The translations under genes were made by a program, and so were the position numbers. This document shows, in pieces, positions 8,630 to 18,177 of a stretch of 64,000 nt of DNA (the stretch's first letter is position 1; every line of letters begins with the position of its first letter). This DNA is from Adhaeribacter aquaticus DSM 16391 (GTDB lineage Bacteria > Bacteroidota > Bacteroidia > Cytophagales > Hymenobacteraceae): positions 639,263 to 703,262 of the forward strand of contig NZ_KI421517.1 of assembly GCF_000473365.1 (NCBI RefSeq), read 5' to 3'. The notes below the pieces were generated by a model. That model was not told the origin of the DNA and made no database searches. It worked only from the letters and a program-made list of their open reading frames with translations.

Positions 8630-10261
8630 TTATACACCAGTAGATTTTAAAAACCTGGGTGCTTTTCTGGCTTTAGAAGCTTGTTCATACGCATACGCTA
8701 ACCCTATTAATTCCGGCTCAGCGTAAGCAGTACCAATAAAAGATAACCCAATAGGTAATTCCTGCACAAAACCCATGGGTACGGTTATGTGCGGATAACC
8801 CGAAATAGCCGACGGAGACGTAAAACCATAACCGGTACCGTAGTCACCGTTTACTAAATCAATGCACCAGGAGGGCCCGTAGGTAGGTCCAACAATAGCA
8901 CTTAAACTATTATCTTTTAATACCGCATCGATAGTGTGACGAGAGACTGCCAGATTGTTACTTAAAGCTTTTTGATACTCTTTGCTGCTTAAATCGCCTA
9001 AAGCTTCTGAGCTTTCTAAAATCTCCTGCTTAAAAAAAGGCATCGCCTTAGCTTCATTCTCTTTATTATAAGCAATAAGCTCTTTTAAGCTTTTCACTTT
9101 ACCTTTTGCGCTACCCAGGTATTTATTTAAACCATCTTTAAACTCATATTGTAACACTTTGAATTCATTATCTGAAAGAGGGTTTATTTTACTAAGTACA
9201 TCTACCTCTACAATGGTAGCTCCCTGACTTTTTAACACATCTAAGGCCTGCTGCAAAAGCGCATCCACCCCACTATGACCTTTTAAATAAGCTTTTTCTA
9301 CGCCAATTCTTTTCTCTTTTAAGGCGGCAACATTTAAAAACTGAGTGTAATCGGGCTGCACCTTCCCCTCACTTTCTTTTGTGACGGCATCTTCCGGATC
9401 GGTACCGGTTAACACACTTAATAAAATGGCCGCATCTTTAACTGTACGGGCCATAGGGCCAGCGGTATCCTGCGTTTGAGAAATAGGTATAATACCGGAG
9501 CGACTTAATAAACCCACCGTAGGTTTTATGCCAACCAAGCTATTTACCGCCGATGGACAAACAATAGACCCATCAGTTTCGGTGCCAATGGCTACAGCAC
9601 ATAAGTTAGCCGCTACGGCTGTACCCGACCCTGAACTGGACCCACAGGCCGAACGATCTAGCACAAAGGCATTTTTAGTTTGCCCACCCCTGCTACTCCA
9701 GCCACTGGCCGAGTGGGTAGAACGAAAGTTGGCAAATTCGCTTAGGTTTGTTTTACCTAATAATACTGCTCCTGAAGCCCGAAGTTTTCTTATAATAAAG
9801 GCATCTTTAGTGGCTTTGTTACCTTCAAGCGCAATGGAGCCAGCAGTGGTTAACATTTGATCTGCCGTATCGATATTATCCTTAATTAAAACCGGTATAC
9901 CGTGCAGTGGCCCTCTTAACTTACCAGCTTTTCGTTCTTTATCCCTGGCCTCGGCAATTTGTAAAGCATCCGGGTTCACTTCTATTACCGAGCGCAACTG
10001 AATACCATTTTTATCTATTGCATCAATGCGCTTTAAATACAGTTCTGTGATAGATCGGGAGGTATACTCGCCACTATTCATTTTCTCCTGTAACTGATCT
10101 ATGGTTATTTCATTTAATTCAAACTCTTCTACTGAATTAGCACTTGTATCTGCCTGAAATTCTTTCCCTCCCGGACTAACCTGCTGGCAGGCATTAAAAC
10201 TAACTGTATAAATGGAAAGGCCAGCTAAAGTAGTGGCTTTAATAAAATTCCTTCTCTTCAT
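8630..10261 (-). CDS. Tat-exported amidase (amidase signature family)
   Basis: The 543 residues begin MKRRNFIKATTLAGLS, a twin-arginine leader, with Cys 25 in SFNAC as a possible lipobox. The amidase-signature Ser-cisSer-Lys triad is visible: Lys in VLIKDNIDT (about 126), cis-Ser in ACGSSSGSGTA (about 205) and the nucleophile in GTETDGSIVCPS (about 230). It is related to GatA but fused to an export signal, so it is a periplasmic or membrane-anchored amidase of unknown substrate rather than the tRNA amidotransferase subunit. It is monocistronic. Confidence 0.9.
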   Translation of the reverse strand: MKRRNFIKATTLAGLSIYTVSFNACQQVSPGGKEFQADTSANSVEEFELNEITIDQLQEKMNSGEYTSRSITELYLKRIDAIDKNGIQLRSVIEVNPDALQIAEARDKERKAGKLRGPLHGIPVLIKDNIDTADQMLTTAGSIALEGNKATKDAFIIRKLRASGAVLLGKTNLSEFANFRSTHSASGWSSRGGQTKNAFVLDRSACGSSSGSGTAVAANLCAVAIGTETDGSIVCPSAVNSLVGIKPTVGLLSRSGIIPISQTQDTAGPMARTVKDAAILLSVLTGTDPEDAVTKESEGKVQPDYTQFLNVAALKEKRIGVEKAYLKGHSGVDALLQQALDVLKSQGATIVEVDVLSKINPLSDNEFKVLQYEFKDGLNKYLGSAKGKVKSLKELIAYNKENEAKAMPFFKQEILESSEALGDLSSKEYQKALSNNLAVSRHTIDAVLKDNSLSAIVGPTYGPSWCIDLVNGDYGTGYGFTSPSAISGYPHITVPMGFVQELPIGLSFIGTAYAEPELIGLAYAYEQASKARKAPRFLKSTGV

Positions 10262-10873
10262 GAATGGTTGGTATTCGTCACTTTAGTAAAATCATCTGGC
10301 CAGGAGCCAGCTTCAAAGCTTAAAATATTAAATAATAAGGACAAAACCTGTACCTCCTTCTATTTTTACCAGACTAAAACTAAAATGCTCTTCCTAATTT
10401 TCTGCTTATTTAAATAAGAATGCGGAAAGAAGTAACCTAAGTCTAACTGATTCCTTTGACTGTAGGCAAAAGAACCCCTTACCTACAAGAGATTACTCAA
10501 TTATTTTAAATCCAATCCTTTACCTCTTATTATTACTACTTCATCTTTTCTTACCCAAAGCAACTATTAGTCGGACCCTGCTGATTTGTTAACACAATTT
10601 ATATTGTTAAATAACCGCTAAGCTTCTTCTTTAGATTACTCTATTTAAAAACTTTATTGGTTTCTGTTTTACTATAATTAAAAGAATATAAATATGTGAT
10701 TTTACTATTTAAACAATTTAAAGATTTATACCTGTTTAATAAATAAATGTAAAGTTTAAACAAGCTCAGGTATCTTATTTGAAAAATTAAAATATTTATT
10801 AGAATGTTGAATTTTATTGCTATTTTTTAATTTATATATTGCAAACGGTTTCAGTTTTTTAATTATTGTTTAA
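10262..10873. other. AT-rich intergenic region, no gene seen
   Basis: These 612 bp are very AT-rich, with frequent stops in all frames. I find no tRNA-like fold, no repeat array and no strong terminator. Confidence 0.6.
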
Positions 10874-11284
10874 GTGAAGGCGTTTTTTTTAGAGGAGTTT
10901 GATACAGTTGTAAAATTGTGCTTTTCCATTATTGTAATTTGCACTATTTTATTGTTGTATTTAATTTACGATTACGTAAAAAGTGTAAATAGAAGAAAAG
11001 ATTTAATGCAGGGGAAAAGACGTAAACGCTTTTTCAGGTTTAGCTACAAACGTGCCAAGACTTCTCCTTCAAAAACTAAGGAATTACCAAATGTACTTGG
11101 CCATTCCTCACATATCCTAGCCACCAGTAATCATAATTTAGAGCATGGCTCATTATCAGAAGGCAACAGGCAAAAACATGAAACTGCAAAACAAGAGAAT
11201 AATATACAGCTACTAACCTCCAAATATTTAAACGGGTTTTCCAACTGGTCAGGTTCAGGCCCCAAGGGAATCCGGCTTTCCTAA
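10874..11284 (+). CDS. small single-pass membrane protein, hypothetical
   Basis: The 136-residue reading starts at GTG 10874. Residues about 12-34 (VVKLCFSIIVICTILLLYLI) form one transmembrane helix. A strongly basic stretch follows (NRRKDLMQGKRRKRFFRF), which would place the C-terminus in the cytoplasm, and then a polar low-complexity tail. No family is recognised. The downstream response-regulator gene is 176 bp away, so a link is possible but not shown. Confidence 0.4.
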   Translation: MKAFFLEEFDTVVKLCFSIIVICTILLLYLIYDYVKSVNRRKDLMQGKRRKRFFRFSYKRAKTSPSKTKELPNVLGHSSHILATSNHNLEHGSLSEGNRQKHETAKQENNIQLLTSKYLNGFSNWSGSGPKGIRLS

Positions 11285-11460
11285 ATCACCCAGTTGGTCA
11301 GCCTAAGGAAAAGATTGTAATTGTTAAAGCATTAGGTAATAACTGATCTAGAAACGAATTAGAATTCTCCAGACAAAAATAAATTTGATGGGGATTCAGA
11401 TAATAATATTGTTGATCTAAAACTTTAAACCTGATTAATTAAGACGTTAAACTAAAAGCT

Positions 11461-11910
11461 ATGCTAAATAAGGTTTTACTGGTGGATGACGACCGCATTT
11501 GCCTCAGACTATTAGAATACTGGTTAATTAACACAAGCTTTGCCAGGGAGCTAATCCCTTTCACTGATGGAAAACAGGCTTTTGAGTATCTTAAAAGTAA
11601 TGCAGACGCCCCTATAGAACAGGCTCCAAACCTAATCTTTCTGGACTTGGATATGCCTGAAATGACCGGATGGGAATTTATAAAAATATTTCCCATACAT
11701 TTCCCTCACTTGCTAAACCAAACCAAAATTGTTGTTATTTCTTCAACAATGGATACAAAGGATATCGAGGATTTCGAGCTAAACCCGTTGGTAATAAAAT
11801 TCATAATGAAGCCACTAAATAAATCAGGATTAAATGAGTTAAAAACCAATCCTGAATTAGAAGGTTTCTTCAAAAACAATCATAGTTGTTTTCTTGACAC
11901 CATTACTTAA
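11461..11910 (+). CDS. single-domain response regulator
   Basis: The 149 residues form one receiver domain: acidic pocket in LLVDDDRICL (residues 9-11), phosphoacceptor D62 in FLDLDMPEM, switch Ser/Thr in VVISSTMD and the conserved Lys in FIMKPL. There is no output domain, so it works by protein contact, as CheY- or Rcp1-like proteins do. No kinase gene is adjacent. It closely resembles in layout the response regulator at 26554, including the NLIFLD and WEFI/FEFL segments. Confidence 0.88.
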   Translation: MLNKVLLVDDDRICLRLLEYWLINTSFARELIPFTDGKQAFEYLKSNADAPIEQAPNLIFLDLDMPEMTGWEFIKIFPIHFPHLLNQTKIVVISSTMDTKDIEDFELNPLVIKFIMKPLNKSGLNELKTNPELEGFFKNNHSCFLDTIT

Positions 11911-12187
11911 AATCTTAATTCTTTAAGCTTTACTATGGATCAAAAGTTTACTGTTTTATCTGCACAACAATGGTAGAAATATTCATTTTTGCATCTTAAA
12001 TTTTAACAAAGTTACTAGTTCTGCGTTCTCGTTTCTTTCCGGATATCATGGCATTTTCTTGCTTTAGGGACGAAAAAGGTATAATAACTTTTATTTAAAG
12101 AAATGATTACACCTCATTACTACTTCCTCATTTTTCTTACCTAAATCAGGAAACCTTCTGACCTGGTGGTAAACTTAAAGTTATCAG

Positions 12188-12340
12188 CTATCCGCCCTGC
12201 TGCTGCTGCTGCTGCTGCTTTATTAATTGATCGATTATGATTAACGCTTTCAGAATCCCCTCTTCGATTTCTATTCTAAATACCTGTCCACTATCCTTGC
12301 TAATATTTATTCTCCCACCTATAATACAACCTTTAGAAAC
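12188..12340 (-). pseudogene. short minus-strand open frame ending in polyglutamine
   Basis: A 50-codon open frame without a start codon reads GGRINISKDSGQVFRIEIEE, then ILKALIIIDQLI, and ends KQQQQQQQGG followed by TAG. The seven Gln codons are all CAG and come from the (CTG)7 tract at 12197-12217. It could be the C-terminal remnant of a lost gene or a chance frame. Confidence 0.2.
12197..12217. repeat. (CTG)7 trinucleotide repeat
   Basis: Seven exact CTG units in an otherwise non-repetitive AT-rich region. On the minus strand they are in frame as CAG (Gln) codons in the open frame at 12188-12340. Confidence 0.9.
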
Positions 12341-12443
12341 CTAGAAACTTAAATTGAGGCAGAAATGGGTAAACCTCCGGAAGCACTATAAAATTAACCG
12401 CTGCATTTGATATTAAGGCAAAGGTGCAAATAAGAAGTTATAG

Positions 12444-12640
12444 AGGAAATATTGCAGAAAGAAGAAGAAAGGATAAGGTTTATGGGAAATTTGGATAAGC
12501 AACCGCAGCCATAGGCAAAAGTTGCTGCTGCCAAAATAAAGGCAAGGGGAAATAGAACCTTTACTTGTTGTGCTACTCTTCTTATTTACTTGCTATTGAT
12601 AACTTTAAATGTTGTTGCCAATTGGTTACTGGCAAAATAA
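12444..12640 (+). pseudogene. broken small open frame with a hydrophobic C-terminus
   Basis: One frame reads EEILQKEEERIRFMGNLDKQ, then PQP, meets a TAG at 12512-12514, and continues AKVAAAKIKARGNRTFTCC plus a hydrophobic segment (ATLLIYLLLITLNVVANWLL), ending TAA at 12640. A single stop splits an otherwise coherent charged-helix plus membrane-helix protein, which suggests a pseudogene. The final codons touch the tRNA-Leu terminator. No family is recognised. Confidence 0.3.
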
Positions 12641-12676
12641 AAAAGCCTTGTAAATTTCCATTTACAAGGCTTTTTT
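12637..12676 (-). terminator. intrinsic terminator of tRNA-Leu
   Basis: A long hairpin (AAAAAGCCTTGTAAAT pairing with ATTTACAAGGCTTTTT around a 4-nt loop) lies 14 bp past the 3' end of tRNA-Leu on the minus strand and ends in a T tract. Confidence 0.85.
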
Positions 12677-12689
12677 ATTTTAGTAAGAG

Positions 12690-12773
12690 TACCAGGGGCG
12701 GGACTTGAACCCGCACATTCTAATGAATACAAGATTTTAAGTCTTGCGTGTCTACCAGTTTCACCACCCCGGC
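12690..12773 (-). tRNA. tRNA-Leu (UAA)
   Basis: The minus strand folds as an 84-nt class II tRNA. The acceptor stem is GCCGGGG/CCCTGGT with two G-U pairs, the D-arm segment is TGGTGAAACTGGTAGACAC, the anticodon loop is CTTAAAA (anticodon TAA), a variable arm is present, and the T loop is TTCAAGT. CCA is not encoded. It lies 65 bp downstream of tRNA-Gly, separated by a hairpin. Confidence 0.95.
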
Positions 12774-12802
12774 ATGAAGGTCTGACCTTCAATGTTTTAG
12801 AT

Positions 12803-12832
12803 AAAAAAGACGTTGCTGGGCAACGTCTTTTT
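12803..12832 (-). terminator. intrinsic terminator between tRNA-Gly and tRNA-Leu
   Basis: AAAAAGACGTTGC pairs with GCAACGTCTTTTT around TGG, with A and T tracts on both sides. It starts about 7 bp past tRNA-Gly, so the two tRNAs may form separate transcripts. Confidence 0.8.
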
Positions 12833-12838
12833 TATTTG

Positions 12839-12911
12839 AGCGAAAGACGGGGTTCGAACCCGCGACCTCGACCTTGGCAAGGTCGCGCTCTACCAACTGA
12901 GCTACTTTCGC
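12839..12911 (-). tRNA. tRNA-Gly (GCC)
   Basis: The minus strand gives a 73-nt cloverleaf: acceptor GCGAAAG/CTTTCGC, D arm AGCTCAGTTGGTAGAGC, anticodon stem CGACC/GGTCG with loop TTGCCAA (anticodon GCC), and T arm GCGGGTTCGAACCCCGT with one G-T pair. CCA is not encoded. Confidence 0.96.
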
Positions 12912-12952
12912 GTTTTTTTGTTTTTACCAACCCGCTGTTCGAATTAGTGATG

Positions 12953-12982
12953 CAAAGATACGTACGTTTTTTTATTTGTCAA
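12953..12982 (-). promoter_or_regulatory. promoter of tRNA-Gly (TTG-N19-TATCTTTG)
   Basis: On the minus strand, TTG (12980-12982) is followed by exactly 19 bp and TATCTTTG (12953-12960). This is a full match to the Bacteroidota primary sigma-factor promoter, about 41 bp before the mature tRNA. It is the clearest promoter in the window. Confidence 0.8.
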
Positions 12983-13139
12983 GCCCTGTTCTAAAAAAAA
13001 TTACCTTTTTTATGTTCCCTACTGATTATCAGAGGAATATTTTTTCAGTCTTTATAAAGAACCAGACCTATTTTACAACTATTTGTTCCTTACCTGCACT
13101 CCAACACTTTTAAAATAAATCATAAGGTTAAATAATTAA

Positions 13140-13172
13140 AAAGCAGGTTTAGGCTACTCCTAAACCTGCTTT
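13140..13172 (-). terminator. mutS: terminator overlapping the mutS stop codon
   Basis: AAAGCAGGTTTAGG (13140-13153) pairs perfectly with CCTAAACCTGCTTT (13159-13172) around a 5-nt loop. The mutS stop codon (13160-13162) lies inside the stem. On the minus strand the hairpin is followed by a T-rich run. Confidence 0.75.
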
Positions 13173-15853
13173 CCTTCGTTGGATAACATTTTTAATTCAT
13201 TTAACTTAAGCAAAGCTTCTACCGGCGTAATGGTATTGATATCTAGTTTATCAAACAGCTCTCTTATTTTTATCATTAACGGGTCGTTCAGCTCAAACAT
13301 ATTTAATTGCAGCTTCTGCTTTGGCATTTGAGAAAGCTTTTTACCATCGCCTTTGCTTATTTTATCTTTCTCCAGGTGGTGCATAATTTCATTTGCCCTA
13401 ATAACTACGTCATTAGGCATACCGGCCATTTGCGCTACATGAATACCAAAGCTATGCTCGCTGCCTCCGGGCACCAGTTTGCGCATAAATAAAATTTTAT
13501 CGCCCGCTTCTTTTACCGACACATTATAATTGCGCACCCGGGGTAAATCTTCAGCTAATTGGTTTAGCTCGTGATAATGAGTAGCAAATAACGTTTTAGC
13601 CCGTGATTTTGGATGATTGTGTAAATGCTCCACAATTGCCCAGGCAATAGAGATACCATCGTAGGTACTTGTTCCCCGGCCAATTTCGTCCATCAGCACC
13701 AGGCTTCGGTCGCTTAAGTTATTCAGAATGCTCGCCGTTTCGGTCATTTCCACCATAAACGTACTTTCTCCCCGGCTTAAATTATCAGATGCTCCTACCC
13801 GGGTAAATATTTTATCAATAATCCCTACTTCGGCTGCCTCGGCTGGCACGAAGGAGCCAATCTGAGCCATTAATACAATAAGAGCCGTTTGACGTAGTAA
13901 AGCAGATTTACCAGCCATGTTTGGCCCGGTAATTACCATTACCTGCTGCTCATCCGTATCCAGTAAAATATCATTTGGAATATAGCCTTCGCCAAGAGGC
14001 AACTGCCGCTCAATTACCGGATGGCGGCCTTTTTTAATATTTAAAACTTTATTCTCATTAACATCAGGCTTCACGTAATTAAACTGAACAGCTGTGCTGG
14101 CAAAAGAGGCCAAACAGTCAATCATACCAATTACTTTGGCATTTTGCTGAATCTGGGGCACATAATCCGCCAACGACAGCACTAGTTCATTAAATAGTTG
14201 CTGTTCAATGCTAAAAATACGATCCTCAGCATTTAGTATTTTTTCTTCGTAAGTTTTTAGCTCTTCGGTAATGTAACGCTCCGCATTAACCAAGGTCTGT
14301 TTTCTAATCCATTCCTGCGGCACTTTATCTTTATGGGCATGCGTTACTTCCAGGTAATAGCCAAACACTTTATTATAAGCTATTTTTAGCGAAGTGATAC
14401 CTGTATTTTTAGCTTCGCGCTGCTGTAATTGCAATAAATAATCTTTGCCCGAAAAAGCAATTTTGCGTAACTCGTCAAGCTCCTCGTGAATACCATTATT
14501 AATAATATTACCCAGGTTAGTTAGCATAGGAGCATCGGGCTTTACTTTAGCTTTTATTTCTTCCCGTAGTTCTTCGCAAGGCGCCAGCTGTCCGGCCAGT
14601 TTTTGTAATGCCGGAATATTGCTATAAGCCATTAATTCTTTTATGGGCAACAAAGCTTCCAGGGCTCGGCTAAGTTGCAGTAATTCTCGGGGATTAATCC
14701 GTTTTACAGCTACTTTAGAAATTAATCGTTCCAGGTCATTAATTTGCTTCAGGTAATGCACCACATCCTGCAGCAACTCCTGGTTTTTAATCAAGGCTTC
14801 CACGGTATCGAGGCGGCGCTGGATCTGGCTTATTTCCTTTAAAGGCAGCACCACCCATTTTTTCAGCAACCGGGCACCCATGGGCGTTACCGTCTGATCT
14901 AAAATCTGGATAAGCGGAATACCTTCCGCTTGCTGCGGATAAATCAGTTCCAGGTTGCGGACAGTAAATTTATCGAGCCAAACGTATTTATCTTCCTCCA
15001 GCCTGGATATGGCGGCAATGTGCTTAATGTCGTGGTGCTGGGTTTCGGAAAGGTAATGTAAAATACAACCAGCCGCTATAATGCCTTCACGCAAATTTTC
15101 GATTCCAAAACCTTTTAAAGAAGCGGTATTAAAATGGCGGGTTAAATTTTCATAGGCAAAATCATACCCGAAAACCCATTCATCTAAAGCATAATGACAG
15201 TAATCCTGATTAAAATTGGTAAAAAATTCTTCCTTAGCTCGCTTACAAAAAAGTATTTCTGCCGGATTAAAATTTTGTAAAAGTTTCCGAACATATTCCT
15301 GGTTTCCCTGAGCTGTTATAAATTCACCGGTAGATATATCCAGAAAAGCAATGCCCGTCTGGTCGCGGCCAATGTGCAGAGCCGCCAGGTAATTATTGGA
15401 TTTCCTTTCCAGTACCTGATCGTTAAAAGAAACGCCCGGCGTCACCAATTCCGTAACGCCTCGTTTCACAATCCCTTTCACCATTTTAGGATCTTCCAGT
15501 TGGTCGCAGATAGCTACGCGCTGGCCTGCTCTTACCAATTTGGGCAAATAAGTATCCAGGGAATGATGCGGAAAACCGGCCAGTGCCACTTCAGAAGCCG
15601 TCCCGTTACCGCGTTTAGTAAGCACAATATCTAAAATTTTAGCTGCTTTAATGGCATCTTCGCCAAAGGTCTCATAAAAATCGCCCACCCGAAAAAGGAG
15701 CAAAGCTCCAGGATGCTTGGTTTTTATGGCGTTATATTGCTTCATGAGCGGGGTTGTAGTGGCTTCCGCTCCTTTCGCATTCTTTTTTTTATCTTCTATC
15801 TCCAGAATCTCCGGATCGTTTTCTTTTGATTTCACAAATCGTCCCTTTTCCAA
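13160..15853 (-). CDS. mutS: DNA mismatch repair ATPase MutS
   Basis: The 897 residues contain the N-terminal mismatch-recognition motif ([10 protein letters not shown], with the Phe-x-Glu wedge), connector and lever domains, the P-loop [15 protein letters not shown] at about 640, Walker [17 protein letters not shown] at about 721, and the ATHYHEL segment. MutS binds mispaired bases and recruits MutL. The Phe-x-Glu wedge and full length mark it as MutS1 rather than MutS2. The first 30 residues are a charged extension. It is divergent from the SpoU methyltransferase gene. Confidence 0.97.
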   Translation of the reverse strand: MEKGRFVKSKENDPEILEIEDKKKNAKGAEATTTPLMKQYNAIKTKHPGALLLFRVGDFYETFGEDAIKAAKILDIVLTKRGNGTASEVALAGFPHHSLDTYLPKLVRAGQRVAICDQLEDPKMVKGIVKRGVTELVTPGVSFNDQVLERKSNNYLAALHIGRDQTGIAFLDISTGEFITAQGNQEYVRKLLQNFNPAEILFCKRAKEEFFTNFNQDYCHYALDEWVFGYDFAYENLTRHFNTASLKGFGIENLREGIIAAGCILHYLSETQHHDIKHIAAISRLEEDKYVWLDKFTVRNLELIYPQQAEGIPLIQILDQTVTPMGARLLKKWVVLPLKEISQIQRRLDTVEALIKNQELLQDVVHYLKQINDLERLISKVAVKRINPRELLQLSRALEALLPIKELMAYSNIPALQKLAGQLAPCEELREEIKAKVKPDAPMLTNLGNIINNGIHEELDELRKIAFSGKDYLLQLQQREAKNTGITSLKIAYNKVFGYYLEVTHAHKDKVPQEWIRKQTLVNAERYITEELKTYEEKILNAEDRIFSIEQQLFNELVLSLADYVPQIQQNAKVIGMIDCLASFASTAVQFNYVKPDVNENKVLNIKKGRHPVIERQLPLGEGYIPNDILLDTDEQQVMVITGPNMAGKSALLRQTALIVLMAQIGSFVPAEAAEVGIIDKIFTRVGASDNLSRGESTFMVEMTETASILNNLSDRSLVLMDEIGRGTSTYDGISIAWAIVEHLHNHPKSRAKTLFATHYHELNQLAEDLPRVRNYNVSVKEAGDKILFMRKLVPGGSEHSFGIHVAQMAGMPNDVVIRANEIMHHLEKDKISKGDGKKLSQMPKQKLQLNMFELNDPLMIKIRELFDKLDINTITPVEALLKLNELKMLSNEGKQV

Positions 15854-15865
15854 AATATTATAGCA

Positions 15866-15880
15866 AGATACAGTGTATCT
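15866..15880. promoter_or_regulatory. small palindrome between divergent mutS and SpoU genes
   Basis: AGATAC-AGT-GTATCT is a 6-bp inverted repeat centred in the 82-bp divergent spacer, just upstream of the candidate -7 element at 15884. It could be an operator, but a short palindrome in AT-rich DNA may be chance. Confidence 0.25.
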
Positions 15881-15883
15881 GCC

Positions 15884-15891
15884 TAATTTTG
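15884..15891 (+). promoter_or_regulatory. candidate -7 promoter element (TAATTTTG)
   Basis: A perfect TAnnTTTG match 44 bp before the SpoU start codon. No TTG is seen at the -33 distance. Confidence 0.4.
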
Positions 15892-15935
15892 CTCCCCCAG
15901 AACATATTTTTTAAATAGCTTAAACAGGTATAATT

Positions 15936-16466
15936 ATGCGCAAACTTAAAATGGATGAGTTAAACCGAGTTTCGGTAGAAGAATTTAAAACCTTACCTAA
16001 AATTCCGGTCGTGCTGGTATTAGATAATGTGCGCAGCCTGCATAATGTTGGTTCAGCCTTCCGAACCGGTGATGCTTTTCGGGTTGAAAAAATTTACTTA
16101 TGCGGCATTACCGGCACTCCGCCCAATAAAGAAATAAATAAGACCGCTCTGGGTGCCACCGATTCAGTAGCTTGGGAGCATGTTCCGGACACAGGCGAGC
16201 TAGCCCAAAGGTTGAAAGCAGACGGTTATCAAATAATTGCGCTGGAACAGGCAGAAGGCAGTACCATGTTGCAAGATTTTAAACCGGACCCGGAACAGCA
16301 ATACGCTTTTGTTTTTGGCAACGAAGTATTTGGAGTAGCTGAAGAAGTTATGAGTTTAACTGATACGGTAGTAGAAATTCCACAGTTTGGTACTAAACAC
16401 TCTTTAAATATTTCCGTGACCGTTGGCGTAGTAGTTTGGGATTATTTAACCAAAGTAGAATTCTAA
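15936..16466 (+). CDS. SpoU/TrmH-family RNA 2'-O-methyltransferase
   Basis: The 176 residues carry the three SpoU motifs: NVRSLHNVGSAFRTGDAF (motif 1), FVFGNEVFGV (motif 2) and the knot-forming IPQFGTKHSLNISVTVGVVV (motif 3). The protein is a minimal SPOUT domain without an N-terminal RNA-binding extension, close to TrmL/TrmH-type tRNA ribose methyltransferases. The exact target nucleotide cannot be read from the sequence. A terminator follows at 16494. Confidence 0.9.
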   Translation: MRKLKMDELNRVSVEEFKTLPKIPVVLVLDNVRSLHNVGSAFRTGDAFRVEKIYLCGITGTPPNKEINKTALGATDSVAWEHVPDTGELAQRLKADGYQIIALEQAEGSTMLQDFKPDPEQQYAFVFGNEVFGVAEEVMSLTDTVVEIPQFGTKHSLNISVTVGVVVWDYLTKVEF

Positions 16467-16493
16467 ACTTTTGCTTAAATTTTACATAAAAAA

Positions 16494-16531
16494 CTAAAAA
16501 GCCTGCAATTTGTCTGTTGCAGGCTTTTTAG
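16494..16531. terminator. bidirectional terminator between SpoU and terC genes
   Basis: CTAAAAAGCCTGCAA (16494-16508) pairs perfectly with TTGCAGGCTTTTTAG (16517-16531) around an 8-nt loop. Confidence 0.85.
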
Positions 16532-16550
16532 TTACGCTTTTAAAAAATAT

Positions 16551-17318
16551 TTATTCTACTATATTATCATCCTTCAACTTAACAGGGGTGCTCGTTCCGC
16601 GTATTTTGGAATTTAACATTTCTACGGATAACGAGAAGAACATAGCAAAATAAATATAGCCTTTTGGCACGTGCAAATGGGTAGCTTCCAATACCAGCAT
16701 GACCCCAATCATAATTAAAAAGGCTAAAGCTAACATTTTTATGGTTGGGCGGTTGTTTACAAAATCAGCAATGTATTTAGAGAAGGCCAGCATAATTCCC
16801 ATAGAAATAACAACCGCAATAATCATGATCAGAACATGATCCACGAGACCCACTGCAGTTAAAATAGAGTCAAACGAGAAAACAATATCAACCATAATTA
16901 TCTGTACTACTACTTTACCCAAGCTCTGAACAACTTTGGCCGGTCCATCATTACTCATTTCTTCCCCTTCTAACTTATGGTGTATTTCGGTGGTACTTTT
17001 AGCAATGAGAAATAAACCACCGGCTAATAAAATTAAATCACGACCGGTAACCCCAAAATCTCCTTCTCTAAAAGGTAAATCCAGCACAAAAAGCGGTTCT
17101 TTTAAACCTACAATCCAGGAAATGGATAAAAGCAGCAATATTCGGAAAATAAGAGCCAGGGTTAAACCAATTTTACGGGCTTTGCCTTGTTCCGAGGCCG
17201 GCAACTTGCTGGCTACAATAGAAATGAATATAATATTATCAATACCCAATACTATTTCCATAAAGGTTAGGGTTAGCAAGCTAATCCAAGTATCGGCGGT
17301 AAGAAAGATATCAAACAT
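16551..17318 (-). CDS. TerC-family integral membrane protein
   Basis: The 255 residues have seven or so membrane helices and the TerC signatures FMEIVLGIDNIIFISIVASK (about 20-39) and MVDIVFSFDSILTAVGLVDH. The paired acidic residues in these repeats are the proposed metal-binding site. TerC/Alx-type proteins are linked to tellurite resistance and to manganese export. No other ter genes are nearby, so a general metal-homeostasis role is more likely than tellurite defence. It is monocistronic. Confidence 0.9.
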   Translation of the reverse strand: MFDIFLTADTWISLLTLTFMEIVLGIDNIIFISIVASKLPASEQGKARKIGLTLALIFRILLLLSISWIVGLKEPLFVLDLPFREGDFGVTGRDLILLAGGLFLIAKSTTEIHHKLEGEEMSNDGPAKVVQSLGKVVVQIIMVDIVFSFDSILTAVGLVDHVLIMIIAVVISMGIMLAFSKYIADFVNNRPTIKMLALAFLIMIGVMLVLEATHLHVPKGYIYFAMFFSLSVEMLNSKIRGTSTPVKLKDDNIVE

Positions 17319-17452
17319 AGTTTTATTTTGTGTTTAGCGTGGTATATTCCGATAAATACTTTACAACCATTAATTTGTTTGGGTTTGCAGGAAATAAATG
17401 ACCGCAAGCTAAAGAGGCCATAGGTAAAGTATTTTGGAAGACAAAAAGAACC

Positions 17453-17944
17453 TTAGGATTTCATGTTTACATATTGCAGGGGTAAACCCAGATCAGACCG
17501 GCGCAACAAACTAATGACCTCCTGTAGATCATCAATTTTTTTGCCGGTAACCCGAATTTGATCATCCATAATAGCAGCCTGTACTTTTATTTTGCTGTCT
17601 TTTATAAGCTTTATAATTTTTTTAGAAGTTTCTTTATCTACCCCGGCCTTAACCTTAATATCTTTCTTTATCATGGGTCCGGAAGGAAATTCTTCTTCAC
17701 TAAAATCCAAAGCAGTAGCATCAATACCTTGTTTTACGGTTTTACTGATGATGATATCTTCAATATGCTTTACCCGCATAGAGTTTTCGGTAGTAACATG
17801 GATAACATTGGATTTCTTGTCTAATTCAATACTTCCTTTGGTATCCCGGAAATCGTATCGGGTTTGAATTTCCTTTTTTACCGTATTGATGGCGTTTTCC
17901 AAGGTTTGAGGATCTACTTTGCTTACAATATCAAAAGAGGCCAT
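17453..17944 (-). CDS. YajQ-family nucleotide-binding protein
   Basis: The 163 residues match the YajQ/DUF520 family end to end: MASFDIVSKVDPQTLENAIN at the N-terminus, RYDFRDTKGSIELDK, and the C-terminal IRVTGKKIDDLQEVISLLR. The fold is two RNP-like alpha/beta domains. Family members bind cyclic di-GMP in some bacteria and tRNA or GTP/ATP in others, so the ligand here is unknown. A TAACTTTG promoter element lies 59 bp upstream. Confidence 0.93.
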   Translation of the reverse strand: MASFDIVSKVDPQTLENAINTVKKEIQTRYDFRDTKGSIELDKKSNVIHVTTENSMRVKHIEDIIISKTVKQGIDATALDFSEEEFPSGPMIKKDIKVKAGVDKETSKKIIKLIKDSKIKVQAAIMDDQIRVTGKKIDDLQEVISLLRRSDLGLPLQYVNMKS

Positions 17945-18002
17945 GTTTATCTTTTAAGTTTAAATTAAATTTTTGAATGATTATTACACGTAGCAGGAAA
18001 AG

Positions 18003-18010
18003 CAAAGTTA
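18003..18010 (-). promoter_or_regulatory. candidate -7 promoter element (TAACTTTG)
   Basis: On the minus strand this is a perfect TAnnTTTG match, 59 bp upstream of the YajQ-family start. Confidence 0.45.
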
Positions 18011-18177
18011 GCATTTTAGGTAAACCCTGGTACTTTTCAGTTGGAATAGATTTGGTGTGCTTTATGGTTCTAAAAACTTGTTTAATTAAAACCCATAAAT
18101 TTGGATGTAGCTAAAGCCAAATGATAGAATAAGACTAATAAAATTTTATACCGATTAAGACCGAGGCGTAACCTCTG

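Larger units (their letters stand above)
11911..12689. other. gene-poor, apparently decayed region
   Basis: No intact gene is visible in this stretch. It holds a (CTG)7 tract inside a short minus-strand open frame, an open frame broken by one stop on the plus strand, and the tRNA-Leu terminator. These are listed separately. Confidence 0.5.

Noticed and set aside
10528..12150. Two similar pyrimidine-rich segments (near 10530 and 12115, ATTACTACTTC followed by TTTTCTTACC)
   Set aside because: Similarity is short and imperfect in AT-rich DNA, so it may be chance.
12586..12792. Minus-strand frame spanning tRNA-Leu
   Set aside because: It is the translation of a tRNA gene and its terminator, a well-known false ORF.
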